From positions 1 to 42,234 of the forward strand of contig JAJEBV010000047.1 of assembly GCA_022822365.1 (NCBI GenBank): a DNA stretch of 42,234 nt. Reading direction: 5' to 3'. Shown here one piece after another: positions 17,413 to 25,826 of the stretch; the first letter of the stretch is position 1, and every line of letters begins with the position of its first letter. The notes beneath the pieces were generated by a model. The model ran no database searches and was not told the origin of the DNA. It was given only the letters and a program-made list of their open reading frames with translations. Made by a program: the position numbers and the translations under genes. The DNA comes from Thermoanaerobaculia bacterium. GTDB lineage: Bacteria; Acidobacteriota; Thermoanaerobaculia; Multivoradales; Multivoraceae.

Positions 17413-19612
17413 CGGCCGGTTCCTGCTCGGCGGGTTCTCGAAGGGCGCGGTGTCCCTGCAGACGGACGGCGGCGACCTGGAGTTCTCCAGGCGCTTCGAC
17501 CTTGAGGATTCCGTGGATCTGGGCCCCATCGTCCTGGTGGCGCCCGACATCGCCTGGATCCGGGTCGTCGATGCGACCAGAGGAACGGCGATTCCCGGCG
17601 CTGCCGTCCGGCTGGGCGACGGTGAAAGGGTGACTGCCGACGAGGACGGCATCGCGCGCGTCTCGCCCCGATTCGGCCGCAGCGTCATGATCTTCGCCAA
17701 GGGCTACCTGCATGCTCAGTTCGAGATCGCCGAAGGCGCCGGCCGCACGGCCGAGCAACCCCTGCTGCTGGGGCTGGAGCCTGCCTTCACGGTGGAGGGT
17801 GTGTACGTCGCGGCGGACGGCCAGACACCGGCGGCCGGCGGTTCCCTGGAGGCCTCTCGCCCGATGGCCAACGGCAGTGCGCGCCGCTTCGGCTCTGTGG
17901 CCGCGGATGGTTCCTTCTCCATCGACCTCGAGCCGGGGGCCCACACGTTGGAACTCTCGGCCGCGAACGCCGGGCGGAGAAGCCTGGAGGTCTCGGGATC
18001 GCCGGGCGAGGTCCGCGACCTGGGCATCGTCGTGGCGCCCGCCTCGGCCTGGGTCTCGGGCACCGTCGTCGACCCGGATTACGCGCCGGTTGCCGGAGCG
18101 TCCGTGTCGTACGCGCGCCCGTCCGAGTTCGGCCAGATGTTCGCGCGGGCGTTGGGCCGGGTCGCCACCGTGACGACGGACGTCGATGGCCGATTCGAGC
18201 TCCACGGCTTGGAGCTCGGAACCGCGACCCTGCGCGTGGAGACCGAGGAGTACGCTCCGCTCGAGTTCGAGGTCGAAGCGCTCGTGATCGAGTGGGTGGA
18301 CGCCGGGTTCGTGGAGCTCTCGCGTGGCCGCCGGGTCACCGTGCGCTCCGATGTCGGGCGCGGAGTCGTGGGACTCGACCCGGGCGGCAAGGGCCAACCG
18401 CAGGACCTAATCTCCGCAGATCTGGTCGACGGCGAGGCGATCCTCGACCTCGTGCCCGAAGGACCGTTTGTGGTGCGGGTCTCGACAGAAGGCGTCACGG
18501 TATGCGAGAAGGATGTGGAGGACGCCACGGGCGATGCTGCGGTGACTTGCGACCGGAGCGCGATGACCGTGACGGGTAGAGTCACGTCCGCTGGCCAGCC
18601 TGCGGCCGGTTACCTGTCGTGGTGGGCGAAGACGAATCGCAATTCGGTGAGCGGCGGCATCACGACCGGCTTCGGCGCGCACGGCAGAACTTCGGCACTG
18701 GTGCCCACCGGATGGCAGGAACTGCGGGCCGACCTCGACCAGGACGGGCGCTACTTCCTGGGGGCGGTGTTGCCCGGAGATTGGGAGGTCTCGTTGAACA
18801 TGCCGGACGGCGCCCGGCAGGAGTCGCGCGACGTCACCGTCCCGGAGGGGCCCGGCGAGGAGTTCACGCTGAACTTCGACTACGGCGGAGTGTCGATCGA
18901 AGGCGTCGTCACGGACTCGGCGGGCGCGCCTGTCAACCACGCGACGGTCGATCTCTTTCCGCAGCGCTCCTGGGTCGCCTCAGGCCCCGACGGCCGGTTC
19001 CAGGTCAGGGATCTGGCGCCCGGTACCTACCAGTTGCGGGCGCGTTTTCAGCACGATCGCTCCGACCTGGTCGATGTCGAGCTGCGGGACTACAACGACC
19101 GGCAGACGGTTCACCTGGAACTTCGGGACGATCCCCCGAACGACGAACTCCTGATCCGGCTCGCCGGCGGCGGTAGCGGCTTCTGTTTCGTCGAGATGGA
19201 AGGCTCTTATCAGCAGGTGCCCCGAATCGACGGCGGATCGGCGACCGTGAAGCTCATGCCGCCGCTCACCGACCGGGTCCGCGTCGCGTGCCAGGCGGAC
19301 GGCCGCTGGATTCTCACCGGTTGGCAGGACCTCGAACGGGCGCTCGAGCGGGGCGTCGACTTCGATCCCTTCGAGTCGGACTCCTCGATTGTCCTGGAAG
19401 GCGACCCGTCGACCGCCGCGGTGCAGGTGACCGGCCCCGGTGGCTGGGACCTCGGAAAGCTGCGACTCTGGTTCGGAGGCGGAACGGCCTACTCGGTCGG
19501 CGAAACGATCTCCAACTTGCCGGAGGGTGAGTACTCCCTACGCTGGGGCAACCAGGTCCGGACCGTCTGGACGGAGCGGCGCCGCGCGGTGGAAGTCGAG
19601 ATCGAGAACTGA
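17354..19612 (+). pseudogene. 3' part of the frameshifted secreted regulatory-like-repeat protein
   Basis: Continuation of the gene at 16438 in the next reading frame. It carries a series of carboxypeptidase-D-regulatory-like/transthyretin-like beta-sandwich repeats; the clearest are at GTVVDPDYAPVAGASVSY with TTDVDGRFELHGL, VTGRVTSAGQPAAGYLSWW, and GVVTDSAGAPVNHATVDL with SGPDGRFQVRDLAPGTYQL. Such repeats build extended cell-surface or secreted proteins and often bind carbohydrate or act as spacers. The frame is otherwise open and well kept over more than 2.2 kb, which argues for a recent event or an assembly error rather than old decay. The nearest in-frame ATG is 17381, with no good ribosome-binding site, so independent translation is unlikely. 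Confidence 0.75.
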
Positions 19613-19635
19613 ACGGCTGGCGGCTGTTCTCTCGG

Positions 19636-20034
19636 TCAGTCTGCCTCTGCCTCGACTAGCTCTCCCCGGACTTCGTCCAGCAAGGCTTCGATGAGATCGA
19701 GCGCGCCTTCTCTGTCGATTCTGTCCAGGTCCGAATCGACTCCGGCATAGCGGAACGCGACAGCATACGGCGTGTAGGGAATCAGGGCCTGAAATGGCTC
19801 CGTGGCGCTTCCGCGACGAGCAAGTCGGTCGAGCAGCTCCTCGATGTCGTGGGTAAGCGGGTAGACGTCGCCGAGCAAGGCGATTCGAGCCTTGAGCGCT
19901 TTCTCGGCTGCCTGTTGGACATGGAAGCCGAAGACCTCGTCGGAGGTTGTCGCCGGGTCGCGCATGACCTGGAGTGCTTCGACATCGCGCTCGGAAGCGC
20001 TCAGGAGCATACGGGCGCACCTAGTGTCGCTCAT
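19636..20034 (-). CDS. HEPN-domain protein paired with a nucleotidyltransferase
   Basis: 132 residues, all-helical, of the COG2250-like HEPN group. Family marks are HVQQAAEKALKA (38-49), THDIEELL (61-68) and YTPYAVAFRY (87-96). In HepT/MntA-type toxin-antitoxin pairs the HEPN protein is an RNase with an RX4-6H motif. I cannot find that spacing here, so RNase activity is uncertain. The start ATG 20034 lies inside the 3' end of the nucleotidyltransferase gene (14-base overlap), which implies joint expression. The pair may be a toxin-antitoxin or a substrate-binding/nucleotidyltransferase unit. Confidence 0.82.
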   Translation of the reverse strand: MSDTRCARMLLSASERDVEALQVMRDPATTSDEVFGFHVQQAAEKALKARIALLGDVYPLTHDIEELLDRLARRGSATEPFQALIPYTPYAVAFRYAGVDSDLDRIDREGALDLIEALLDEVRGELVEAEAD

Positions 20035-20356
20035 AGAGCACCTGGCCCTCTCGCAGCGCCCGCGCGAGGACGTGGTTCAGGGAGTCGCGCCAGTACTCCA
20101 CGTCTTCCTGGGAGAAGACGAGAAGATCGGTGGAGACGCCGGACCCCGTGATCGCGTGGTAGAGGCGGACCATCTCCCGGTGCCGGCTGCGCTCAGGTCC
20201 GAAGGGCTCAGCCTCGACGACGATCAGGTCGATGTCCGAGTCCTCGCGTTGGTCTCCCCGGGCCCTCGACCCGAAGAGAATGATCTGCTCGGGGTCCACT
20301 TCGTCGACGATGGCCTGAACCATTCGATCGAGCACTGCGTCGGTGACTTCGGTCAT
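20021..20356 (-). CDS. Minimal nucleotidyltransferase (MNT) domain protein
   Basis: 111 residues of the minimal nucleotidyltransferase fold. The hallmark GSX10DXD is exact: GSRARGDQREDSDIDLI with G29, S30, D41 and D43; a third carboxylate, D77, is in VSTDLLVF. In MntA-HepT pairs this enzyme adds AMP to the HEPN partner and neutralises it; that role is inferred here from gene arrangement. It is the upstream gene of the pair and starts at ATG 20356. The locus is compact and flanked by unrelated genes, as is common for mobile defence or stability modules, but no direct repeats or integrase are seen. Confidence 0.85.
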   Translation of the reverse strand: MTEVTDAVLDRMVQAIVDEVDPEQIILFGSRARGDQREDSDIDLIVVEAEPFGPERSRHREMVRLYHAITGSGVSTDLLVFSQEDVEYWRDSLNHVLARALREGQVLYERH

Positions 20357-20660
20357 GAGCTACGGTGTCGTACGTGGGACCCGGATGCGGGCCGCCAGTC
20401 ACAGCGGAAGGCCCCCCGAGACTATCGCCGCCCGGCCAACGAGGGCAGCGAACCTGCGTACTCAGCTTGCGACGGTCACTTCCGGTCGGCGTCGCGCGCC
20501 CGGAGGAATGTGGCCGTATTGACGCGAGTTCCGGCTGCGGCCTTCCGTTCCCTCACGACCCTGAGCCACACCTCAAGGGGAGGGCAGGAAGCGGCCCGCT
20601 CCCGTTCGGTGCGGAGCAGCTCCCGCATCCGCTTGCGCTGCAAGTAGCGCGTGGCTCGGG
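20357..20660. other. 304-bp gap with only a weak minus-strand ORF
   Basis: No recognisable gene. The minus strand has a 50-codon frame from ATG 20628 to TGA 20476, starting about 33 bases after the cytochrome b stop, with a basic, helical composition (RELLRTERERAA, EVWLRVVRERKAAAGTRV). It has no ribosome-binding site and no family I know, so it may be chance or the remnant of a small gene. The stretch must also hold the promoter of the MNT-HEPN pair, but I see no convincing hexamers. Confidence 0.35.
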
Positions 20661-21479
20661 CTACTTGCCGCCGGTGACCGGCCACTTGGCCGGGTCGTGA
20701 TGCCTCAGGTAGTCCTTCCGGTCGATCCAGCCGAGGATCATCGACCAGGTCATCCAGCGCTTCTCGGGCAGGATGGCGAAGTAGACGTGGGCCACGGTCA
20801 GGGTGACCAGCACGACGCCGCCGACGCCGTGGAGGACATAGACCCAGCCCCAGCCGCCGTCGCCGAAGAACGCATAGTCGTCCTGGGCCCAGAGCGGCTG
20901 CTCGATCCGCCACATCATCAGGATGCCGGTGATGATCGCGGCCATGCCCGCCAGGGTCGCCGCGTGGTGGAACATCTTCTGCGCCGCCGGGTACTTGCCG
21001 GGCTTCGCCGGTGGTTCGCCGCCGGTAACGGCCTTGCGCATCTCGCGCATCATGTCGCCGAGATCCGAGAGCCCGATCCAGACGTTCTTGAGGCTCTGGA
21101 AGAAGGTGGCGTGGATGATGTGGAAGACGATCGACGCGGTCAGGATCAGGCCGGTGATCCAGTGGATCTCGAGCCAGGCGAACTGCAGGCCGACCTTGGG
21201 CAGGAAACCGGTGATCAGCAGGAGGATCATCGAGATCCCCATGACCGCGTGGAACAGGCGGGAGGCCAGGCTATGCCGCTGGATCTTCTGCGGCAGGCCT
21301 GGATCGTCCGGTGCGTTTGCCGCGGCCTTCTTCTCCTCGCCGATCCAGCGGCGGCGAAGCGCCAGGTGCAGGATCAGGAAGACGCCGCCCGCGATCAGCG
21401 CGATCCAGAACAGACTCCAGTCGATCCCCAGGAGGACGTCCTGTCCCCAGGGGTTGGTGGCGCGTTGGACGATTTCCAT
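20661..21479 (-). CDS. Membrane cytochrome b (FDH-gamma/Ni-Fe hydrogenase cytochrome b type)
   Basis: 272 residues with about five membrane segments: LFWIALIAGGVFLILHLAL near 23-41, then spans following QRHSLASRLFHA, around LEIHWITGLILTASIVFHII, around KMFHHAATLAGMAAIITGIL, and around VLHGVGGVVLVTLTVAHVYF. Paired histidines in these spans are the expected haem b ligands. This family passes electrons between a periplasmic oxidoreductase and the quinone pool. It is the last gene of the molybdenum hydroxylase operon, six bases after the FAD subunit, and no formate dehydrogenase or hydrogenase is nearby. I therefore infer that it serves the hydroxylase, which lacks another obvious electron acceptor. 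Confidence 0.88.
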   Translation of the reverse strand: MEIVQRATNPWGQDVLLGIDWSLFWIALIAGGVFLILHLALRRRWIGEEKKAAANAPDDPGLPQKIQRHSLASRLFHAVMGISMILLLITGFLPKVGLQFAWLEIHWITGLILTASIVFHIIHATFFQSLKNVWIGLSDLGDMMREMRKAVTGGEPPAKPGKYPAAQKMFHHAATLAGMAAIITGILMMWRIEQPLWAQDDYAFFGDGGWGWVYVLHGVGGVVLVTLTVAHVYFAILPEKRWMTWSMILGWIDRKDYLRHHDPAKWPVTGGK

Positions 21480-21485
21480 CGAGTG

Positions 21486-22490
21486 CTAGACCGGCGCCTG
21501 TCCGCGGATGGCCCGGCGGATCAGGTTTCTCATCAGGGGCACCTTGTAGCCGTTGTGACGTAGCGGTTTGGCGCCGATGACGCCCAGTTCGGCGATCCGG
21601 GTCGCGATGTCCTCGCTGATCCTCTGGCCGCGGAGCAGTTCCTCGCAGCGGTCCATGCGGAGCGGCACCGGGGAGACGGCGCCGACGGAGAGCCGGCAGT
21701 CCTGTACGACCCCGTCCTCGACCCGCATCGCGGAGGCGACGTTGACCAGGGGGAAGTCCCAGGCGTTCCGGTCGCGGACCTTCTCGAAGTAGAAGTCGGC
21801 GCCGGCCCAGGTGTCCGGGATGCGGACGGACTGCAGGACCTCGTTGGGCTGCAGGACGGTCATCCGGGTGATGTCGATCGCGGGGCCGACGAAGAAGTCC
21901 TCGGCGGCGACGGTGCGCTCGCCGCGGCGGCCGCGAATCACCATCTCGGCGTCCAGCGCGATCAGCGCCGGCGCGGTGTCCGAGGGTGTGACCGCGACGC
22001 AGCGAGAAGCGTCGAAGATGCAGTGCTCGCGGTTCATCGACTCCGGCGTGTCGGCGTAGCAGATGTTGCCGCCCGCCCGGTAGCAGGGCCAGCCGGCGCG
22101 GTAGTACCAGCAGCGGGTGTCCTGCACCAGATTGCCGCCCAGCGTTCCCTGGTTGCGGATCTGGGGGGTGGCGACGGTTTCGGCGGCTTCCGCGAGGATG
22201 CTGTAGCGCTCGCGGACCAGCTCGTTCTCGACGACCTCGGTGAGCGGCGTCATGGCGCCGATCTCGATGCCGCCGTCCGTCTCGCTGATCCCGGAAAGCT
22301 CCGGGATCGCGCCGAGGTCGACGACCGCTTCGGGCCGCTTCACGCGGTCCTTGAACCAGTCGAAGGTGTCCATCCCGCCGGCCAGCACCCAGGCCGTGTC
22401 GCGGTGACGGTCGAGGACTTCGAGGGCGCCGTCCAGGCTCTCGGGCTGGTACAGCTCGAAGTCGGGGATCATGTCGTGGATGACGGCCAT
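21486..22490 (-). CDS. FAD-binding subunit of molybdenum hydroxylase with a Cys-rich (4Fe-4S?) loop
   Basis: 334 residues of the CoxM/PaoB type. FAD-binding motifs are AGGMD (37-41, usually AGGTD) and TLGGNL (116-121). An insertion after the second motif carries C127, C136, C144, C157 and C164 (DTRCWYYRAGWPCYRAGG). The same loop binds an extra 4Fe-4S cluster in E. coli PaoB (YagS), so a cluster here is likely by family analogy. A strong AGAAGGAGG site precedes ATG 22490. It sits between the molybdopterin subunit and cytochrome b, consistent with relaying electrons from the 2Fe-2S subunit. Confidence 0.92.
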   Translation of the reverse strand: MAVIHDMIPDFELYQPESLDGALEVLDRHRDTAWVLAGGMDTFDWFKDRVKRPEAVVDLGAIPELSGISETDGGIEIGAMTPLTEVVENELVRERYSILAEAAETVATPQIRNQGTLGGNLVQDTRCWYYRAGWPCYRAGGNICYADTPESMNREHCIFDASRCVAVTPSDTAPALIALDAEMVIRGRRGERTVAAEDFFVGPAIDITRMTVLQPNEVLQSVRIPDTWAGADFYFEKVRDRNAWDFPLVNVASAMRVEDGVVQDCRLSVGAVSPVPLRMDRCEELLRGQRISEDIATRIAELGVIGAKPLRHNGYKVPLMRNLIRRAIRGQAPV

Positions 22491-22522
22491 GCTGTGGTTT
22501 CCTCCTTCTGGGGAGTATCGTG

Positions 22523-22555
22523 CTGATCTGATCTAGGCGGTCGCGAACAGATCAG
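22523..22555 (-). other. 8-bp dyad between large-subunit and FAD-subunit genes
   Basis: CTGATCTG (22523-22530) and CAGATCAG (22548-22555) are perfect inverted arms around 17 bases, overlapping the stop region of the large-subunit gene. In the mRNA they would form a hairpin ahead of the FAD-subunit ribosome-binding site. It could tune subunit ratios or protect the transcript. Confidence 0.4.
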
Positions 22556-25002
22556 GTATGCGCGGCCAGGAACTCGCTGTCCTGTTCGCGGCCCTCGAGC
22601 TGGTTGATGATGTGGTCGGTCATGAGCGGCAGGTAGGCCACCGTGTCCTGCCCCAGCGCGTCCTGGATGGCGCAGAGGAGGGAGGCGCAGCCGGCGCCCA
22701 TCGGCGGTTCGCCGATGCCCTTGGAGCCCACGGGGTTGTTCGGATCCGGCATGTTCACCGCGTCCCACTCCATCTCGAGCGGCACGTCGAGGATCGTCGC
22801 CGGCCGGGCGGTGTAGAAGCGGTTCGCGAAGGGAATGCCCCACTGCGGGTCGTAGACCCACTTCTGGCCGACCGCGCAGCCGAAGCCCTGGACGGCGCCG
22901 CCGTGAAGCTGGCCACCGAGGCTCCGGGGGTTGAGGACGGTTCCGCAGTCGGTGACCGCCTTGTAGTCCGTCAGTTCGATGACGCCGGTCTCCTTGTCGA
23001 GCTCGATCTCGGCGTAGGCGACGACCCAGGAGTAGACGTCGCCGGCGCGACCGTAGTTGTCCTTGGCGGCGGCCAGCAGGCCGCGGCCCTTGAGGACGGC
23101 GGCGCCGCCGAGCGTGATCGGGCTCAGCCCTTCGTTGAGCTCGGTGCCGTCGTAGCGGCCGCCCATCTCGATCGCCTTCTCGGCGGCCTGGGCCAGGCTC
23201 AGGCCGGCGGCGCGGTTGCCGCGGCGGTAGACGCGTTCACCGGCGACGACGTACTGCGAGGCCGAGCCGCCGTGGACCTGGGCCGCGATCTCCTGGAGCT
23301 TCGTCTGCATGTCGGTGGCGGCGGCGTGGGTGGCGCGCGTGATCGCATGCGTGGTCTGGCTGCCCGCCTGCACGCAGGTGTGGGGCACGCCCTTGCCGGT
23401 ATCGCCCCAGACCATGTCCACCTTCTCCCACGGCACGTCGAGCAGGTCGGCCGCGACCCGCGCGGTGTCGGAGTAGGAGTGGGTGCCCAGGTTGCCGATC
23501 CCGGTGTGGATCTCGAGCCGGCCTTCCGGCGTGATCAGCATCAGTCCGTCGAAGCCGCTCGAACCGGCGGTGTAGGTCGAACTCGCGAGACCGACGCCGG
23601 TGACCTTCGAGCCGTTCATCTGCCCGCTGCGGGCCTTGGCGTCCTCCCAGTCGACCATCTCGGCCAGCCGGTCCCAGGCTTCGGTGACGTAGGCGGTGGT
23701 CACGTTGCGACCTTCCCCGTCACCGAACTTGGCGCCGTTCTTCGCGATGTTGATCTGGCGGATCGTCAGGCGGTCGATTCCCAGGTGGTCCGCGGCGCGG
23801 TCGAGCAGGGGCTCGACCATGGCCGACATCTGCACGCCGCCCGGCGCCCGCTGCGGGGCCCGCGGGGGCGTGTTCGTCGCGATGGACAGGCCGCGGTGGC
23901 GCATGCTCTCGGGCTGGTAGGTGAGGGACACCATGTTGCCCGAGGTGCCCATGTCGCTCTGGCGGCCGTACGGACCGTTATCCTGGATCACCGCCCAGTC
24001 GAAGGCGGAAATGCGGCCGTCCTTCTTGAAGCCGATCTTCGCCCAACCCTGGAAGCCCGGCCGGGCCCGGCCGATGTAGTTCTCCTCGTAACGGGTGACG
24101 CGGTGCATGACCGGCTTCCCCGTCTTCTTGGCCAGGTAGACGGGCACCGCCATGTTGCTGGTGCCGACGATCTTGCTGCCGAAGCCGCCGCCGGTGTACT
24201 CGGAGTGGACGACCAGGTTCTGGGGCGGCACGCCCACCGTGCCCTGGCCTGCGAGCAGCGTGAAGGCGACGCTCTGGGTCGAGGGGTAGAGGTGGCAGGT
24301 GTCGCCTTCCCAGTGGGCCATGCAACTCCGCGGCTCCATTGGATGATGGGTGACCGACTGGAAGAAGAGCGGCTCGTCGATGATGTAGTCGGCGTCGGCG
24401 AAGCCCTTCTCGAGGTCGCCGTTCGTCCATTCGTCCTGGAACACGCCTGCGGGCATCCTGCCCTTCTCGCCATCGGAACCCCTCGCCGTGGCGAGGTCTT
24501 CGGCCGTCCACTCGACGCGTTTGACGACAGTCTCGACGCCGGTGTCGGTGCGCTCGCGGACGATGCTGTTGCCGTCCGGCAGCGAATCGGCGCCTCCCGG
24601 TGCGATCGAATCCAGCGGGTCGAGCGCAAACGGGAGCGGCTCGAAGTCGACCTTGATCTTCTCGATCGCATCGGCGGCGATCTTCTCGCTCGTGGCGGCG
24701 ACGGCGAGCACGGGCTCGCCCTCGTACTTCGGATGGTTCGTCAGGGAACGCTCATCCAGCGGCCCGGCTTCGCCCATGTACTCGGCGAGGTCGTCCGCGG
24801 TGAGAACCGCCTCGACGCCCTCCATCTCCAGCGCCGCGGAGGCGTCGATGTTCCGCACCCGGGCGTGGGGCATCGGCGACAGCAACTGCTTGGCGAACAG
24901 CATGCCCTCGGCGCGCCAGTCCTCCGCGTACTTGGCGCGTCCGGTGACCTTCTCGATCAGATCGGGTGGAACGTAGTCGGTGCCTACGAGTGTATTGGCC
25001 AT
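22552..25002 (-). CDS. Molybdopterin-binding subunit of an exported Mo-hydroxylase
   Basis: 816 residues of the xanthine dehydrogenase/aldehyde oxidase large-subunit family. Landmarks are TGRAKYAEDW near the start, TGGGFGSK in the cofactor channel, and GIGEPPMGAG with the catalytic Glu near the C-terminus. The loop that reads AYRGAGR in the first hydroxylase of this window is here NTPPRAPQRAPGGVQ, so the two belong to clearly different substrate groups. There is no signal peptide of its own; export would be by riding with the Tat-signal 2Fe-2S subunit encoded nine bases upstream, as in PaoABC. GAGG overlapping the upstream stop serves ATG 25002. An aldehyde or N-heterocycle substrate is plausible but unproven. 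Confidence 0.93.
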   Translation of the reverse strand: MANTLVGTDYVPPDLIEKVTGRAKYAEDWRAEGMLFAKQLLSPMPHARVRNIDASAALEMEGVEAVLTADDLAEYMGEAGPLDERSLTNHPKYEGEPVLAVAATSEKIAADAIEKIKVDFEPLPFALDPLDSIAPGGADSLPDGNSIVRERTDTGVETVVKRVEWTAEDLATARGSDGEKGRMPAGVFQDEWTNGDLEKGFADADYIIDEPLFFQSVTHHPMEPRSCMAHWEGDTCHLYPSTQSVAFTLLAGQGTVGVPPQNLVVHSEYTGGGFGSKIVGTSNMAVPVYLAKKTGKPVMHRVTRYEENYIGRARPGFQGWAKIGFKKDGRISAFDWAVIQDNGPYGRQSDMGTSGNMVSLTYQPESMRHRGLSIATNTPPRAPQRAPGGVQMSAMVEPLLDRAADHLGIDRLTIRQINIAKNGAKFGDGEGRNVTTAYVTEAWDRLAEMVDWEDAKARSGQMNGSKVTGVGLASSTYTAGSSGFDGLMLITPEGRLEIHTGIGNLGTHSYSDTARVAADLLDVPWEKVDMVWGDTGKGVPHTCVQAGSQTTHAITRATHAAATDMQTKLQEIAAQVHGGSASQYVVAGERVYRRGNRAAGLSLAQAAEKAIEMGGRYDGTELNEGLSPITLGGAAVLKGRGLLAAAKDNYGRAGDVYSWVVAYAEIELDKETGVIELTDYKAVTDCGTVLNPRSLGGQLHGGAVQGFGCAVGQKWVYDPQWGIPFANRFYTARPATILDVPLEMEWDAVNMPDPNNPVGSKGIGEPPMGAGCASLLCAIQDALGQDTVAYLPLMTDHIINQLEGREQDSEFLAAHT

Positions 25003-25011
25003 CTTTGTTCC

Positions 25012-25707
25012 TCAGCTCAGGGTGGCGCGTGCGTTCTCGAGCGCGCGTTCGGCGGTGTTCAGGATCTTGTTGTAGTCGCCGCAGCGGCAGATGTGGCCGG
25101 CAAGCCACTTCTGGGCGTCCGCGCGGGTCGCGTTCGGGTTGGCCTTGACCAGGGCGGCCATGCTCATGATGAAGCCCGGGGCGCAGAAGGCGCACTGGAA
25201 GCCCATCTCGTCGAGCACCGCCTGCTGGACCGGGTGGAGCACGCCGTCCTGCTCGAGCCCTTCGACCGTGGTCACCTCGCGGCCGCGCACCTGGTGCACC
25301 AGGATCGAGCAGCCGTAGTGGGGAACGTCGTCGATCAGCACGGTGCAGGCGCCGCACTCGGCGCGGTCGCAGCCCAGCTTGGTGCCGGTGAGGTCCAGCT
25401 TGTAGCGCAGCACCATGGCCAGCGTGTCCATCGGCTCGACTTCGAGTTCGTGGGTCTCGCCGTTCACCTGAAGGTCGATCGTGCGGGCCACCGGTTCGGT
25501 GGCGGCGCGCAGCACATCCGGCTGGAGCAGATTGCCCCCCGCCATCGAGACGGCGGCGCCGGTGGCGACCGAACCCTGGATGAAGGTCCGTCGGGTGACG
25601 TTCGAGGGGCCGGAGCCGTCGCCGTCCTCCTCCAGTTGCTGGTCTTCCTGCGGAAGTTCCTCGAGCAGGTCGTCCTGCAGGAAGGTGTCTTCTCTCAACT
25701 CATCCAT
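25012..25707 (-). CDS. Tat-exported [2Fe-2S] subunit of molybdenum hydroxylase
   Basis: 231 residues. A twin-arginine signal (TRRTFIQGS, R39-R40) and a hydrophobic stretch to about residue 58 mark export by the Tat path, as in PaoA. The cluster ligands follow: C113, C118, C121 and C133 in the ferredoxin domain, then C172, C175, C207 and C209 in the helical domain. The n-region before the arginines is unusually long and acidic (residues 1-36 are rich in Asp/Glu). ATG 25707 is chosen because GGAGG lies nine bases upstream; a TTG at 25716 is too close to that site. It is the first gene of the four-gene hydroxylase operon. Confidence 0.93.
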   Translation of the reverse strand: MDELREDTFLQDDLLEELPQEDQQLEEDGDGSGPSNVTRRTFIQGSVATGAAVSMAGGNLLQPDVLRAATEPVARTIDLQVNGETHELEVEPMDTLAMVLRYKLDLTGTKLGCDRAECGACTVLIDDVPHYGCSILVHQVRGREVTTVEGLEQDGVLHPVQQAVLDEMGFQCAFCAPGFIMSMAALVKANPNATRADAQKWLAGHICRCGDYNKILNTAERALENARATLS

Positions 25708-25782
25708 GGTCTCCAACCTCCGTTGGGGGAGTCATGCCGGTGCGTTGCCTGAGGCGGCCTGTCGTCAGCTTGTGCGCTCAGG

Positions 25783-25788
25783 AGCATA
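25783..25788 (-). promoter_or_regulatory. Possible -10 box for the exported hydroxylase operon
   Basis: On the minus strand TATGCT stands in the most A/T-rich part of the 119-bp gap between the ThDP enzyme and the hydroxylase genes, 76 bases before ATG 25707. No good -35 hexamer is found, so separate transcription of the hydroxylase operon is only a possibility. Confidence 0.22.
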
Positions 25789-25826
25789 CATCATCGTTTT
25801 GGGTGGGGTTACGGTGCGCTGGAGCT

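Noticed and set aside
20661..21479. Calling the cytochrome b a formate dehydrogenase or hydrogenase subunit.
   Set aside because: No catalytic subunit of either enzyme is in the window; the operon partner is a molybdenum hydroxylase.
22558..25752. A 1,064-codon plus-strand frame across the hydroxylase subunits.
   Set aside because: It lies exactly opposite well-recognised minus-strand genes, and the composition (Arg, Gly, Asp, Val, His) is typical of antisense high-GC frames.
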